NCBI GenBank assembly: GCA_010093515.1
Contig: MU001671.1
Span: forward strand, 133,429-197,428
Length of the DNA stretch: 64,000 bases
Direction of reading: 5' to 3'
Source: Lineolata rhizophorae
Taxonomy: Eukaryota; Ascomycota; Dothideomycetes; Lineolatales; Lineolataceae
Numbering within the stretch: the first letter of the stretch is position 1; every line of letters starts with the position of its first letter. A model generated the notes under the pieces. That model did no database searches. It was given only the letters and a program-made list of their open reading frames with translations, and was not told where the DNA came from. This document shows, one piece after another, positions 1-10,579 of this stretch. The position numbers and the translations under genes are program-made.

Positions 1-1209
1 AACCTTAAAGGCTGCAATCCGTCAGTCCACCACCCACAGCGAGCGGGCAAAAGGCTCTCGTCGCGAATGCGCGTGTGCCTCGGCCCTACGCGCCGTTGCG
101 CTTGTAAGGCTCGCTAGGCGTCCCGCCTGAGCGAGGTTGGCCGAAGTCAAAATTGTGCGACCTGCAATCCTCAGGATCGTCGCGGGCCTTCTAGACGTTG
201 AAACGGCATCCAAAGCACGCCACAGTGAAACACGCAGTTGCATAGATACTCCGTGCGGAGGGTTTCCCACTGGAAGCGCTGGCTTCGGGACCCGAATCTT
301 TTCGTTTGCTGTAGCTGATAGACTTGACAGCCTGATTGCGAGGCCCGACGCCGCGGTCCGGTCCTACGACAGGAAACGCAGGACGACGACGGCCTGCGTA
401 CGTAGTAGGCCACGCTCCTCCGCCACATGGACCGGGCGAAACCCACGACAAAAAATCCCATGCATGGCGTCACTCGATTCTGGCCGCCCGTTTTACCGCA
501 GATCCATGCGCATCGAACCTTTCGCGGCCTCATGACTTATCCCTGGAGCGCGCAGCAAGGCGCCGGATCTGCCTTCTGGCGTGCAACCGGGATGACGCCG
601 CACGGGGAGCCGGGGGGAGGGGGAAGAGGGAGGGGGGAAGATTAGGTAAGGTACACAACATGTAGGGGCAACGCTTTGGAACCTTGCGGCGGAAGAAAGG
701 CAGACGATCAAAGGGCCTGGCCAATGACGGATTTGACAGGATTGGATGCGCCGTTCGGCGCACGGGATGGACGGGGAGCCAGACAGGGCGACTTGCGGCA
801 GTGCAAAAGCCCCCCAAAACGGTCGCACGCGGCTCCCCTGCCGCTTTCTCTCCCCCGAGCCGGACTCGCCTGCGAGTCGCTTGGCTGGCCTGTCCCGTCC
901 GACGCCCACACCCCCCCCCCTTCTGGGGTTTTGAGAAGGTTCCGGAACAACTCTTGGGCCGAGAACGGGAAAGCCTCGGAACCAACCGAAGCGAGCCAGA
1001 CGGCCAAGCGAAGGTAAGCGACGGCAGAAAGCGCCCGAGAGCAAAACGTTTTGAGCCGCGTCAACGCGTCCAACCTCCTTGTGACGACACCCGCCGCAGC
1101 TCGTCGTTCGCGCCCGCCCGCACGCCCACAGACGCCGCCCCCGTCGAGTCCGCCGACCCCCGGTCCGCCCAAACCGACGCGCGCCTCGTCTTTTCCCTTC
1201 GACGCCGAG
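1..1209. other. Gene-free upstream region
   Basis: No convincing gene. Composition is mixed to about 600 and GC-rich afterwards. Long open frames on both strands are a by-product of GC richness. The frame that runs into the DUF1279 gene from 1051 opens with TTG, not ATG, so it does not extend the protein. The stretch most likely holds the promoter and 5' UTR of the gene at 1210. A G-run cluster at 612-637 is listed separately. Confidence 0.6.
612..637 (+). other. Potential G-quadruplex motif
   Basis: Four G runs (6, 5, 3 and 6 G) are separated by loops of 1, 4 and 1 bases, matching the canonical G3+N1-7 pattern. It lies about 570 bp upstream of the ATG at 1210 on the sense strand, inside a longer purine-only tract. 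The pattern is seen directly. Folding and any promoter role are inference. Confidence 0.5.
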
Positions 1210-2224
1210 ATGAAGGCGCTGCGTCTCCTCGCCCGCCAGCGCCCCGCCCCTTTCCGACCCGCGCCGCCCTCGTCCGCCTCGTCCCAGTCCGCCTCGTCCC
1301 AGCCCGCCCGGCCCGCCCGGAGCCTCGCGGATCCGCGCGCCCGCCATCACACGTCCTCGACGCCGTCGTTTCTGCGCGCGACTCCGCTCCGCGCGCTCCT
1401 GCCCCGCTCGTCGCGGCCGCAATGCCCTCGTAGCGACGTCGTAGCGCGCCGCGCCCGCCGCTGCGGCACCGGCACCGGCACCGGCACCGGCACCGCCGCC
1501 CGACCCTACACCACCACCAAGCCGCCGCCGCCGTCGCCGCCGCCGGCGGGCCGCCCGAACCCGGACCCGACGCCGCACCTGGGCAGCCCGGCGCCGGCGC
1601 CGACGTGGTCGCAGCGCTGGCGCCAGCTGTCGCGCGAGTACGGCCAGTCGGCGCTGGGCGTGTACCTGGTGCTCAGCGCGCTCGACTTCCCCTTCTGCTT
1701 CCTGGCCGTGCGCATGCTGGGCTCGGACCGCATCGCGCGGTGGGAGCAGGCTGTCGTGGGCGGGGTCAGGGGCGCTCTGGGGAAGGTGCTGCCGGGTGTG
1801 GCGGGGGTGGGGGCGGGGGAGGAGCCTGGGGAAGGGAAGACCGAGGGGGGAGAGGCGGAGGGAGGCGAAGCTGCGGTGAGGGAGGGAGCGGTCCTGGCTG
1901 GGGGCGGGTGGGGGGTGGAGGAGGCGCAGGAGGCGAATAAGGGAGATGAGGCCTGTGAGTTTTTATTTTTATTTTTATTTTTATTTTTATTTTTCCCCTC
2001 ATCCTTTCTAAGCGTATGATACTGCGGACGGGAGGGAATGCTCTAACACGTGTCCCGCTCTGCGAACAGCCATCTGGACACAGCTTGCGCTCGCGTACGC
2101 GGTGCACAAGTCCTTCATATTCATCCGGTTACCGGTCACCGTGATGGTGACGCCCAAGGTGGTCAAGACGCTGCGCAAGTGGGGCTGGGACATTGGCAAG
2201 AAGAGGCCCAAAGTGAAGGGTTGA
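1210..2224 (+). CDS. Mitochondrial DUF1279 (FAM210/Nat2-like) protein
   Basis: Two exons, 1210-1954 and 2070-2224 (299 aa); the donor is GTGAGT and the acceptor CAG. The start is the first ATG of the frame. The N-terminus is rich in Arg, Ala, Ser and Pro with almost no acid, as in a mitochondrial presequence. The DUF1279 core is recognisable: YGQSALGVYLVLSALDFPFC at about residues 144-163 is a membrane-facing helix, and the second half (residues about 249-299, HKSFIFIRLPV then TPKVVKTLRKWGW) is encoded by exon 2. A Gly/Glu-rich spacer of about 75 residues separates the halves. Fungal members are often labelled N-acetyltransferase 2 after yeast NAT2, but the family has no acetyltransferase fold. 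Animal FAM210A/B act in mitochondria. The exact role here is unknown. Confidence 0.85.
1465..1494 (+). repeat. GGCACC hexanucleotide repeat in coding sequence
   Basis: Five tandem GGCACC units encode alternating Gly-Thr in the disordered N-terminal part of the DUF1279 protein. A length change in whole units would keep the frame. Confidence 0.8.
1960..1994 (+). repeat. TTTTTA microsatellite inside an intron
   Basis: About six units of TTTTTA follow directly after the GTGAGT donor of the intron in the DUF1279 gene. It is a simple repeat in non-coding sequence. Confidence 0.85.
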
Positions 2225-2780
2225 GCAGCGACAGGAGCGAGAGGCAGCAGCAGCAGCAGCAGCAACCGTCGATGTTTCTCCCCCGTTGCATCAAGCCTTG
2301 GACCTTTTCGAACAATTCGGTGTATATGCGCTTGGAACCCACTACTCCTTTTCATCTAGACTAGCCTCTTCCTTCAATCCCAAATCCCGTTTTGGTAGCA
2401 CTTCTCCCCTTCCAGCCCTGACCGTTATTGGCTAGGTCAAGGTGTGGCCAGCCTTTACTTTCACTTCGAGGGTTGTGGCGGAAAAAAAGATCTCTCCTGT
2501 ACAGAGCGCGAAAGGCCCACATAATTCGGAGGTGGGGCCGCCTTGTAAATATATCAGAAATCGACCATCCTACATAAAATCAGCCGAGGCTTGGTGTCTT
2601 CTCGAAGGGCTTCGTGGAACACCCTAGATCTAGCTCGCTCGTCGGCGCCGCGGCACGAAGTACGGCGTACGAAGGTGCGGCACCGAACCAGCGCGCGTTG
2701 CAAGCTCCGCGAGCTACGTACGTACACGCCGGTTAGCGGTTTTTACAAGTTCCGTTCTTTGGTAAATGATAAATCCCTCT

Positions 2781-2812
2781 AGTATGTATGTATGTACATA
2801 CTACGTATGTAG
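2781..2812. repeat. Paired TAC/GTA palindromes
   Basis: AGTATGTA at 2781-2788 is matched by its inverse TACATACT at 2795-2802 across a 6-base loop. It overlaps a second inverted repeat, CTAC/GTAG at 2801-2812. A perfect palindrome TACGTACGTA lies just upstream at 2715-2724. Function is unknown; similar motifs recur in other intergenic parts of the window. Confidence 0.6.
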
Positions 2813-3236
2813 TTCCCCCTTGACCCGGTCCCCATTTTTATTCCCGGCCCCCTGATTCGCCGCCTTGCCCAAGCAGCCCAACGGTTTCCACCCCCCCTCC
2901 CTCTCCCCCCTCCTCCCCCCCCTCTTCGGACTCTTCGAGTGGATCGAGGCGGCCCAAGCGCCTCGGCCCGAACGCCTCGAGTGGGAAATTATGTGCACCA
3001 CGCACGTAGCACGTAGGCCCGAAGCCTGGTTTCAAAAAATGAAGCGGGGGCGGCCGGGTCCGGCGGGCCCAGTTCGCGGGAACAAGCCGGGCGCAAGAGG
3101 GAATGGGACGGGTGGATGGGGGATTACATGGTCCCTCGGGGCGTCGCCGTTGGGATGCACGTGCGTGCGTATGTATGTATTTTGCCGGGCGCCGTGCTAT
3201 AGGGCGGCGGTTTGCGCTGGAGCCGGGTATGTGCAC

Positions 3237-3254
3237 GTGTGTGTGTGTGTGTGT
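3237..3254 (+). repeat. GT dinucleotide repeat
   Basis: Nine consecutive GT units in intergenic DNA. Confidence 0.8.
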
Positions 3255-4511
3255 AGGAGCCGGGCGGCAGACGGGCAGGGCAGGGCAGGGGCCGGGGACG
3301 TCGGTCCAGCGACGGGGACCGGGCGCCTGAACTTGTTTGGGTGGCCGGGCGGAGTGGCTTGGCTCGGAAATATGCGAGATCCGAACTGAATGCGGGAGCG
3401 ACGTGCCGTGGCAGAGCGCGAGTCTTGAAGCGTTGGGAATTGGGGCTTTCGGTCGAGAGAGTGTGTGTTGCCCATGTGGATTGGCTGGGTACCTTTTTTT
3501 TTTTTCCTTTCCCGAAGTGCATAGATTCGGGGGCTCATCGCGTGGCGAAATAAGCTAGTGGGATGGACGATGGAGGATTGACCCCTCGCCGCTAGTTTAC
3601 ACTTTTCTCCCATGATTGAAGCATGTACGGAGCACTCGGCCGCGAGGCATCTGCTGAATGCGTCGTTGGACGATCCCCTACGGGTGCTCTGCACTGCCTC
3701 GACTCCTATGTACAATGCTGACCTCTCGCTTGATGAAATTTAGCTCGCCGTTCTCCTCTGAAACAAGATCGAAATTCAGTGAACGCCAAGTGAGCCCGTC
3801 AGTATTTGGTGGCTTTCGCTTTGGCCCCCACTGAACCTCCACTTGCCCAAACGGATGCACGGCATTTTCATTCGACAGTGGTTCTCAAAGAACGCTGATC
3901 TTCTAAGTCAACGTGCGGTAACTTCCGCACCCTCTGATCTAGCGCAGCACAGACCGTGTGATCTTGATATGGTACATGTATGTACGACTAGTTGTTAGTC
4001 CCAACGACTCCTAGCTTTCAGATCCTGCGCGGCCCCATGCAGGAAACACTTGCAGATCGTCTGTTGTAATTGTTTCACGAGAGTAACACGGAGCCATTCA
4101 AGGAGAGCGGCCCATCCCGCCTTCATTTTCATGTAGGCGATGCACACTGGCCAGGCAGGTAATTCCATGTGCTGAGTGAGTGAAGTGACCCAGGCATCGG
4201 CGCCCAGAGTGACTGTGGTGAAGGAATCACTTCCCTGCAGGCCCCGGGCCCCGGTCGGCGCGCGCTGGCTCGGCTCGCTAGCGCAAGCGATCGCCCTGCA
4301 CCTGCGCGACCTCAGTCCTCACGGCGCGCATCGAATCCTTCGACAACCTCAACATCGCAACACCAACCGCCGGATCAAGTTTGTCTCGTGCCATTGGGCA
4401 GTAAGCTGAGCAGAGACGACGTAGTCTGCCCCTCCTCTCTCGATTCTCCCGGTCTCGGAGGCCACAAACCTCACCAGCGGCCCGCCTCCACCGCGGATTA
4501 GAGGCACCGCC

Positions 4512-5456
4512 ATGGCGTCGATCCGGCCCATGACGGCGCTAGACCTCTTCCACTTCAACCAGACCAACCTCGACCACCTCACCGAGACGTACCACATCGG
4601 CTTCTACCTCGAGTACCTATCGCGCTGGCCACACCTCTGCCGGGTAATTGAGGGCCACGACGGCACCATTGAGGGCTACAGTGCGCACCCCATGCCACAT
4701 CCCTTCCCCCCCCAACCACCACCATAACCACCTTCACTGTATTCCCTAAATTCCAAACCCCCCATCGCCGGCCTCTCCCTCTCCCAACTCGCCCAATCCA
4801 CGCGCCCCTTCTAACACCAGGGACCGCCCACCCCCCTCCCCTCGGCACGCCCAGTCCTCGGCAAGCTCGAAGCCTCGCCCTTCCCACCGCCCAACCCGCC
4901 CTACGACCCGGACACGAACCCGAACCCGAACTACCTCCCCTGGCACGGGCACATCACGGCGCTGACGGTGGCGCCCGGCGCCCGGCGCCTGGGCCACGCC
5001 ACGAAGCTGACGGAGAGCCTGGAGCGCCAGAGCGACGCCCACGACGCCTGGTTCGTCGACCTGTTTGTGCGCGCCGAGAACTCGGTCGCCCAGGAGCTGT
5101 ACCGGAAGATGGGGTGAGTGGTCGGCGCCCGGCGGCGTGCGCCTCCTTCCCCCCTCCCCCTCCCCCCCACCTCCCCTTTTGCCGGTCATCCCTTCGGCGG
5201 GCTGGAGATGGCTGTCTCGGACGGCCGGAATGGGAGAAGTGCAGGGTGGTATTGCGGGGCGCATGGACGGGTTCGAGCACTGACGAGTGCGATTCCCGTC
5301 TTCCGCAGGTACTCGGTCTATCGGCGAGTCGTTGGGTACTACAACGACGATAGCGACGCGTTCGACATGCGGAAGCCGCTCTCGCGGGATAAGGATCGGA
5401 AGCACGTCCGCGAGAACGGGGAGAACATCAACGTGGAGCCGAGCGAGGTGTGGTAG
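4512..5456 (+). CDS. NAA20: NatB N-terminal acetyltransferase catalytic subunit
   Basis: Three exons, 4512-4680, 4855-5113 and 5309-5456 (191 aa). NatB acetylates the N-terminal Met of nascent proteins whose second residue is Asp, Glu, Asn or Gln. It works at the ribosome with the auxiliary subunit NAA25. The family opening is clear: MASIRPMTALDLFHFNQ, then LTETYHIGFYLEYLSRWP. The acetyl-CoA loop R-x-x-G-x-A is R100-R101-L102-G103-H104-A105. WFVDLFVR, YSVYRRVVGYY and DAFDMRKPLSRD are the usual C-terminal blocks. The length is close to other fungal members. A Pro/Asn-rich insertion of about 16 residues (roughly 64-85) sits before the WHGHIT motif. The splice sites restore the frame exactly at both junctions. 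Confidence 0.95.
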
Positions 5457-6341
5457 TAGGAGGTGGCCGAGAGACATATTAAACGCTTAGATCGTGTCTA
5501 AGGTCATAGTGCTTGCGCGGCGTGGGGCAAGAGTTTGCGGTTGAGCTTGGCTATTTAGGACCTGGCTTCAGGCTTCCTCCAGGGCCTCAAAAAGTAGATC
5601 GGGCTGCCTACCGGCACGCCTAGCTAGGCGTCATGCGAATTACATTGATTGTCCATAATTCATTAGAGGCGCCTATGCATGGTAGCCAGAAAGGCGGCCG
5701 ATATGCAATGGGAATGCGAGTGGTTCAGGAGGCAACCGTTGAGCCTGATCATCGCAGTTAACTTTATCGAAATTTGTTCTTCCAATAAAACCTCATTCCC
5801 TTCAAGCCGCCTCCGCGAGTAGAGTATGCGGGTACCCTACTATAGATTTTAATTTTCGACAGGCATGAGCGTGGAACAGCAGTATAGGAAAGGAGCCGTA
5901 GATGGACACAATCCTATGCAGAAAAGAGACTTCTCGATCATATACGCCAAGGTACTCAATAGTAGTGCGAATCAATGGAAACAGAGCAGACAAGCTGAAA
6001 CAATGGTTTTCCTTTCCCTGGTGGTATTTTCGCCGTCACGTGCCTATTAGAGCATCCCATAACTATAGCTTCTAGGGGAGTATGAACGAACGACAATAGT
6101 ATCGATGGCCAAACGGAGGAGGCCGCACTGTTTTAGGGACAGCATATATCTGATCTTTTAGTTTAAAATTTCAAAAATGGAACTAGAAGGGTTGCGATCG
6201 AGGAACTTGCATAACCGACCTGGCAAAGTTCCAGGCACGCCGCACGACACCATACTAACGCATCTCAATTCCCAAGGAAACCAACCCAGCGCCACTAAGC
6301 AATCCCAGGCCTGTATATCGCGGGCTAAAAGATTTTTTGAC

Positions 6342-6357
6342 AAAAAAAATTTTTTTT
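6342..6357. repeat. A8T8 self-complementary tract
   Basis: Eight A followed by eight T form a perfect 16-bp palindrome in AT-rich DNA, about 60 bp from the tRNA-like segment. Such tracts bend DNA and tend to exclude nucleosomes. No function can be assigned. Confidence 0.7.
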
Positions 6358-6420
6358 CTAAGTTATTTACATGATGGGGCAGGGCGGAGGTGGCGGGGGG
6401 GAAATTCTATCTAAACTATC

Positions 6421-6495
6421 TACTTGCCTGGGATCGAACCCAGGACCTAGACACTAAGTTAGCCAAGGACTCTTTGTTAGACCGGACCTACCTGA
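6421..6495 (-). repeat. tRNA-derived relic, possibly a SINE head
   Basis: Read on the minus strand, CCTGGGTTCGATCCCAGG forms a T-arm-like hairpin that holds a Pol III B box (GGTTCGATCCC). About 35 bases upstream, TAACAAAGAG is a weak A-box match. The T loop is one base short for a normal 5-bp stem, and I cannot pair the anticodon stem or a 7-bp acceptor stem, so this is not a functional tRNA. It could be a dead tRNA gene or the tRNA head of an old SINE. The body (downstream on the minus strand, about 6160-6420) has no coding potential, which fits a SINE but does not prove one. Confidence 0.4.
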
Positions 6496-7215
6496 ATTAC
6501 AAGTTTTAGATTTTAAATAAAATATAAAGGTAATGGAGTGCGGAAATTCGTGGCCAGGTAATTGATTTGTTTGCTGCCTCGTCGGTTAGCTGTAGGCGAT
6601 AGACTCTAGCAAACAACATGACATCACACCTTGCCACCCCATCAAATTGCCAATTTACCTTGCTTTCTTGCCCTGCGCATCTACAGAGAAAGCTTTAGCG
6701 CAGGGGCGTGATGAGCAATAGCGGAGGGGAAGTGAAGCCAGTTGTGTGAGGAAACTATTCCCCTGTTCTATGCTGGCAGTTCTCTGAGCGGTAAACAAAC
6801 ATCAACGTGTAACACTACGGCTACTTCGCAAACTTCAAACACATAACGTAATTGCAAGAATGCAGAACGATTAATTCAATTCTGGACGTTGATGCGGCCA
6901 CCAACAATGATAAGATGCTTGGACGCTCAACATGTCTTCCTCTGAGCTACCCACCGTTCACGCCAGGCACTGGAAGTTCATCTCCCGGACCGTCTGAAAG
7001 GTCGTATACGCTTGAACGATGTCCAACGCCTTAGTATAGGAAACCAGAAACCCCAACGCGTAGATACCTGTGGAAACCCGTGTACACAGTTCCTCCCTAT
7101 TCAACCAGCCGCACCTCAAGTTCGCGGAGCTTGTAGGCGAAAGTTGTCCTCCCAAAGAAATACGAAGCCATACCGAGGCCGTAGCTCATCTCGAATATAC
7201 CCTGAAAGCGGTTCT

Positions 7216-7743
7216 TTAAGGCGTGCAGACTCTCCGGCGTTGTACCGGCTCCAACAGACCACTTTGAGTGTCCGTATCTCTCGGGACACTTGGGAGGTCA
7301 ATCTCGTCGAGCTCGTGTCGAAACTCGCACATCTGGCAACGGAGAAAGCCAAGGTCGACATGGGCTTTATGGAGCTCGTCGTTATCATTTAAGATGGGGA
7401 GGAGATGGTCTGCTATGCCTGTCGCTTCGTCAACGTCGCGCACAAAGCGCTCGATCTTGGTTCTGAGTGCACGAATGTCCGATAGGTCTTCTCCCGTGTC
7501 CGATAGGTCTTCTCCCGTAGAGGACGCTTGATGGTGCAAAGTTGATAGAGCCTTCAAAGATATAGGGTGGCCTTCTCTGTTATTCTGTCCCGCGAAAACG
7601 TCTGGCAAGACAATCTTTTCCAAAAGACATTCTTCGTTGTTCGTAATAATGGAACGGTTGGTCGAGCCGCGACTGTTTGATCGGACTGGGACAGCATCGT
7701 CTAATTTCTGTTCGGGGGTTCGTGGCGCCTCCCGCATCGCCAT
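7216..7743 (-). CDS. Unknown protein, possibly coiled-coil
   Basis: An ATG-started frame of 175 codons, read from 7743 down to 7216, with no recognised domain. The middle and C-terminus are charged and amphipathic (DIRALRTKIERFVRDVDEATG, then DELHKAHVDLGFLRCQMCEFRHELDEIDLP), suggesting helices. A 21-bp unit is tandemly duplicated at about 7479-7520 and gives GEDLSDTGEDLSD. The gene may continue: splicing a 44-nt GTACAA...TTTCAG segment (7245-7202) keeps the frame and leads into GIFEMSYGLGMASYFFGR and about 16 more residues before a stop. That segment lacks a good branch site, so the end is uncertain. Codon use is less GC-biased than in the housekeeping genes. It could be an orphan or accessory gene. 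Confidence 0.45.
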   Translation of the reverse strand: MAMREAPRTPEQKLDDAVPVRSNSRGSTNRSIITNNEECLLEKIVLPDVFAGQNNREGHPISLKALSTLHHQASSTGEDLSDTGEDLSDIRALRTKIERFVRDVDEATGIADHLLPILNDNDELHKAHVDLGFLRCQMCEFRHELDEIDLPSVPRDTDTQSGLLEPVQRRRVCTP

Positions 7744-9541
7744 TGTTAGCCAAGCCGCGGAAGCAAGTCAATAATTCCTAGTGAAAATGGTAAGTCGCCA
7801 GTGGTTTTGAGAATGTAATGGGGAGATAGTGCTGTATAAACAGTGAGGGTTTATCTCACAGAAACGACGACGCCCCACAACTAGGTATGCCGGCGACACT
7901 GGACTTTAAGTCGTTGCTAGTTCCTGAAGTTCTTAGGGTGGGAAGGGTCGATGTCAACGCCGCGTTGCTTCCTCCTATATGACGCGCCTGCTGACTTTTT
8001 CACTTCATCTTTTGGAAGCCGACCTTTAACGAGTCATCGCTTGTACGTCATTTGAATGGCCCCATGCTCAAGAAGTCAAGAACAAATCTCAACAAGTGAG
8101 ACCCGCTGACCCAAATATAACCAACCCGCGCATTCGAGCGTTTGCGAAATTGCATCTCTAGTTCCCGGTATAACTCGTAGTTTTGTTGGAATAATTCAGT
8201 CGCAAAACTTCTGCACCATAACTATGGTATAGACAGTAAGCAATCTCGCGGCGAAGAGAGCGGGAAACGCCACATATAACGCATTAACCAAAAGAGCCAT
8301 GGCCATCCCCGCCTTTCATCCCCCCCCCTTAGCTCCGCGGCAAAAGCCGCAACATCCTTTTGTGTCTGCTCACTCTAACGATTTCGCATACGGCTCCGCG
8401 ATGACAACCCCTATGCCGCCAATTGTCCTGGAAAATTGATTTTGCAAATACTCTAAGGAATTTCTGCCTGGCTTTGATCGCTCTCCGAAGAACGCCTTGA
8501 AGTTTTGTGGTGCACATTCTTAGATCCGGCTGCTCGTTCTCAGTCATCATTTAGTCACTGGTAAGTTCCGTAGAATGGACGTCGGTTCGAAAGTCTGACG
8601 GCCGTTAGCCGGTGTGTGCCTATATGTACGCGGAAGAATGTTGTTATTGGAAGGAACTCACGGAAACAAGTGACTTTGAAAACGGCGTCTAAGCGTGAGC
8701 TGGGCTATACGCGTACACTCGTGTATTGCGCCAAAACGTAATATATGCGCTAGATACGCTCAAACAAACATTGAATAGAAGCCGAAGATTCGATAGCACC
8801 ACATTCCTTGAATAAATGCCGAATGATGGCACACCACAGCGGGTGAATATAGAGTTGAGGTCTTAGGACCTCGAAAGAGATGGAGGAAATCTAGCGAAGG
8901 AACAGAACAGAGCGACGAGACAAGGCCCTATGAAAAGCTGTCATAGTTATGTATTAGGATCAGAAAGTATCTATGTACAGAGGCGCCTTTTAAAAGGATG
9001 TATGTGGTATGCTGGCCGCCTTAGTCGCTTAGAAGGGGCTAGGTAGCCTGGATGGTGCTTGCAGAGTCCTTCTCAGTCTAGCAGTATCAAATCCTTTCAA
9101 AGGGTGCCTCTACGCGCGTACACGCAACTCGCACGAGAAATGCGAGTAGAGGTCTGCTAAAGGTGACTAGCTGAGATCCGCGCGATTGGACAGGGGGTAT
9201 GAAAGGTTTCCCGGACTACATATGCACGACACACTCCGCCGCATCTTAGCGGCTGCAAGTCTGAGACACTAGCGCACGGGGACGGGTTCTAGAGACTAGC
9301 CGCTCATGGCCCTGGTCGGTAGGCAGCAACAACACTTGCAGAATAATATGTGGCGTAGGACCACCAGTCGCCGAAAAACAGGAGGACTCCTCTGTAGCCG
9401 TAAGATATTCCGTGTTCAGAGCGCAAACTTCGCTTCTGCATTGGCGTTAGCCATCAACTGCATTCTAATAAACACCCGAAGAAAAAAAAAAAGCCTCTGA
9501 AGCTGCGTGCGATAAACGGCAATCATGGAGAACACTCACAT
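7744..9541. other. AT-rich gene-free region
   Basis: Stops are dense in all frames and the longest frames are under 80 codons. I see no recognisable gene, RNA or repeat apart from a short C8 run near 8321. It continues the low-GC tract that begins near 5.5 kb. Confidence 0.5.
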
Positions 9542-10579
9542 TCAGCGAAGATAGGTATAATCAGCGCAAGCGGACGACATATAGCAATACGGTACTCTCA
9601 AACTGAGCCTTTCGCAATGCCGCTCAATCATGCTTTCGATCGCAAAATCCGACCGCGACCTCGCATGGCGTTCGCCGTCCTCCTGCCCACGAACCTTCGT
9701 TCCACATCCCTCCTCGCCCCCCCCACCCATTCCTTCGCCTTCCCCCTCCCCCTCGCCCTCCCCCTCTTCATCCACCGCCCCATCCCCCCCCTCCACCAAC
9801 CTCCTCAACCTCTCCCTCGTCGCCCTCTCCACGCACGCGGCCCCACCCCCTCCCCACAGCTCCGCCCCCGCCGACCTCGTCTTCCTCGCCCGCTCGGCCC
9901 TGCTCCGCGCCGAGCGCGCCAGGCACGCCGGCGGCAGCACGCGCCACGCGTCCGACGACGCGCGGCGCGCCTGCCAGTCGCTGTAGTCGTCGAGCTCGGG
10001 CGGGGACCGCGGCGGCGGCGGCGGCGGGCGGGGCGGCAGCAGCGGCGGGGACGGCAGGGAGGACAGGGTGGCGGCGCAGGGGTCCGAGGCGCTGCGGAGG
10101 AGGGGGGTTCGTGGGGAAGGGGGGAGTTGGAGGGGGGGTTGGATGCCGTGGCGCGGAGCCGGTCTGTCTGCTCTGCTTGACGGAGGGATTCGGGGGCTGG
10201 AGGCGTCGTCTGTGGCGGGCTCGTTGTCTGTCGAGGCCCGCGGAAGCTGGTCTGCGTCGCTCGTGGCCATCTTTCCGGCTTTTGGTCCGGCTGTTGGCAT
10301 CGTCGGTGCTGGGTGCTGGCGTAGACGGCGGACGGCTCGGAGCTGGCTTCTGCAGGGTGGTGGTCCGGAAGAAACCTCGCTGAAAGTCGGGCCGGAAGTG
10401 ACCCTTTCAAGGGGTTGCGTGAGGGTGATGGGATCGAAGGTCAGTCTGGAGGTTGGGAAAATGAGGGATAGAAGGCGTTTGATCTTGAAGAGGGTCTCCT
10501 CGGAGTTCGGACACGCGTCACCCAACGGACGTCGACAGGTAGTGGTAGAGTGAACTGGCGACTCAGCCGCAGCGGGCAT
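9542..10579 (-). CDS. Pro/Ser/Arg-rich unknown protein
   Basis: An ATG-started open frame of 345 codons, read from 10579 to 9542. No family is recognised. The centre is proline-rich (LLPPRPPPPPPRSPPELDD, about residues 190-210). It is followed by an Arg/Ala-rich, probably helical stretch (CLARSARSRAERARKTRS) and a Glu-Gly repeat. The third codon position is strongly G/C in the middle part, as in true genes of this genome. The first 90 residues and the AT-richer tail look less gene-like. The true start may be the internal ATG at 10300 (MPTAGPKAGK), and the 3' end may be spliced. A chance ORF in GC-rich DNA cannot be excluded. Confidence 0.4.
   Translation of the reverse strand: MPAAAESPVHSTTTCRRPLGDACPNSEETLFKIKRLLSLIFPTSRLTFDPITLTQPLERVTSGPTFSEVSSGPPPCRSQLRAVRRLRQHPAPTMPTAGPKAGKMATSDADQLPRASTDNEPATDDASSPRIPPSSRADRPAPRHGIQPPLQLPPSPRTPLLRSASDPCAATLSSLPSPPLLPPRPPPPPPRSPPELDDYSDWQARRASSDAWRVLPPACLARSARSRAERARKTRSAGAELWGGGGAACVERATRERLRRLVEGGDGAVDEEGEGEGEGEGEGMGGGGEEGCGTKVRGQEDGERHARSRSDFAIESMIERHCERLSLRVPYCYMSSACADYTYLR

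Larger units (their letters stand above)
2225..4511. other. Intergenic region between DUF1279 and NAA20 genes
   Basis: No gene seen. It holds palindromic TAC/GTA motifs (2715-2724 and 2781-2812), a GT microsatellite (3237-3254), a T12 run near 3493 and a gapped palindrome at 3972-3985. Sequence from about 4220 is the likely promoter and 5' UTR of NAA20. Short ORFs here show no recognisable domain. Confidence 0.5.
5457..7215. other. AT-rich gene-free region
   Basis: Base composition falls clearly below that of the flanking genes, and stops are frequent in all frames. The only recognisable content is a tRNA-derived segment (6421-6495, minus strand) and an A8T8 tract (6342-6357). This is typical of degenerate repeat DNA in fungal genomes. 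A mutation-index calculation could tell whether RIP shaped it. Confidence 0.5.

Noticed and set aside
493-1578. 361-codon minus-strand frame
   Set aside because: It overlaps the DUF1279 N-terminus in GC-rich DNA; the composition is almost only Arg and Gly.
8581-8606. GGTTCGAAAGTCTGACGG, a possible tRNA T-arm
   Set aside because: The stem does not pair and there is no A box or acceptor stem around it.
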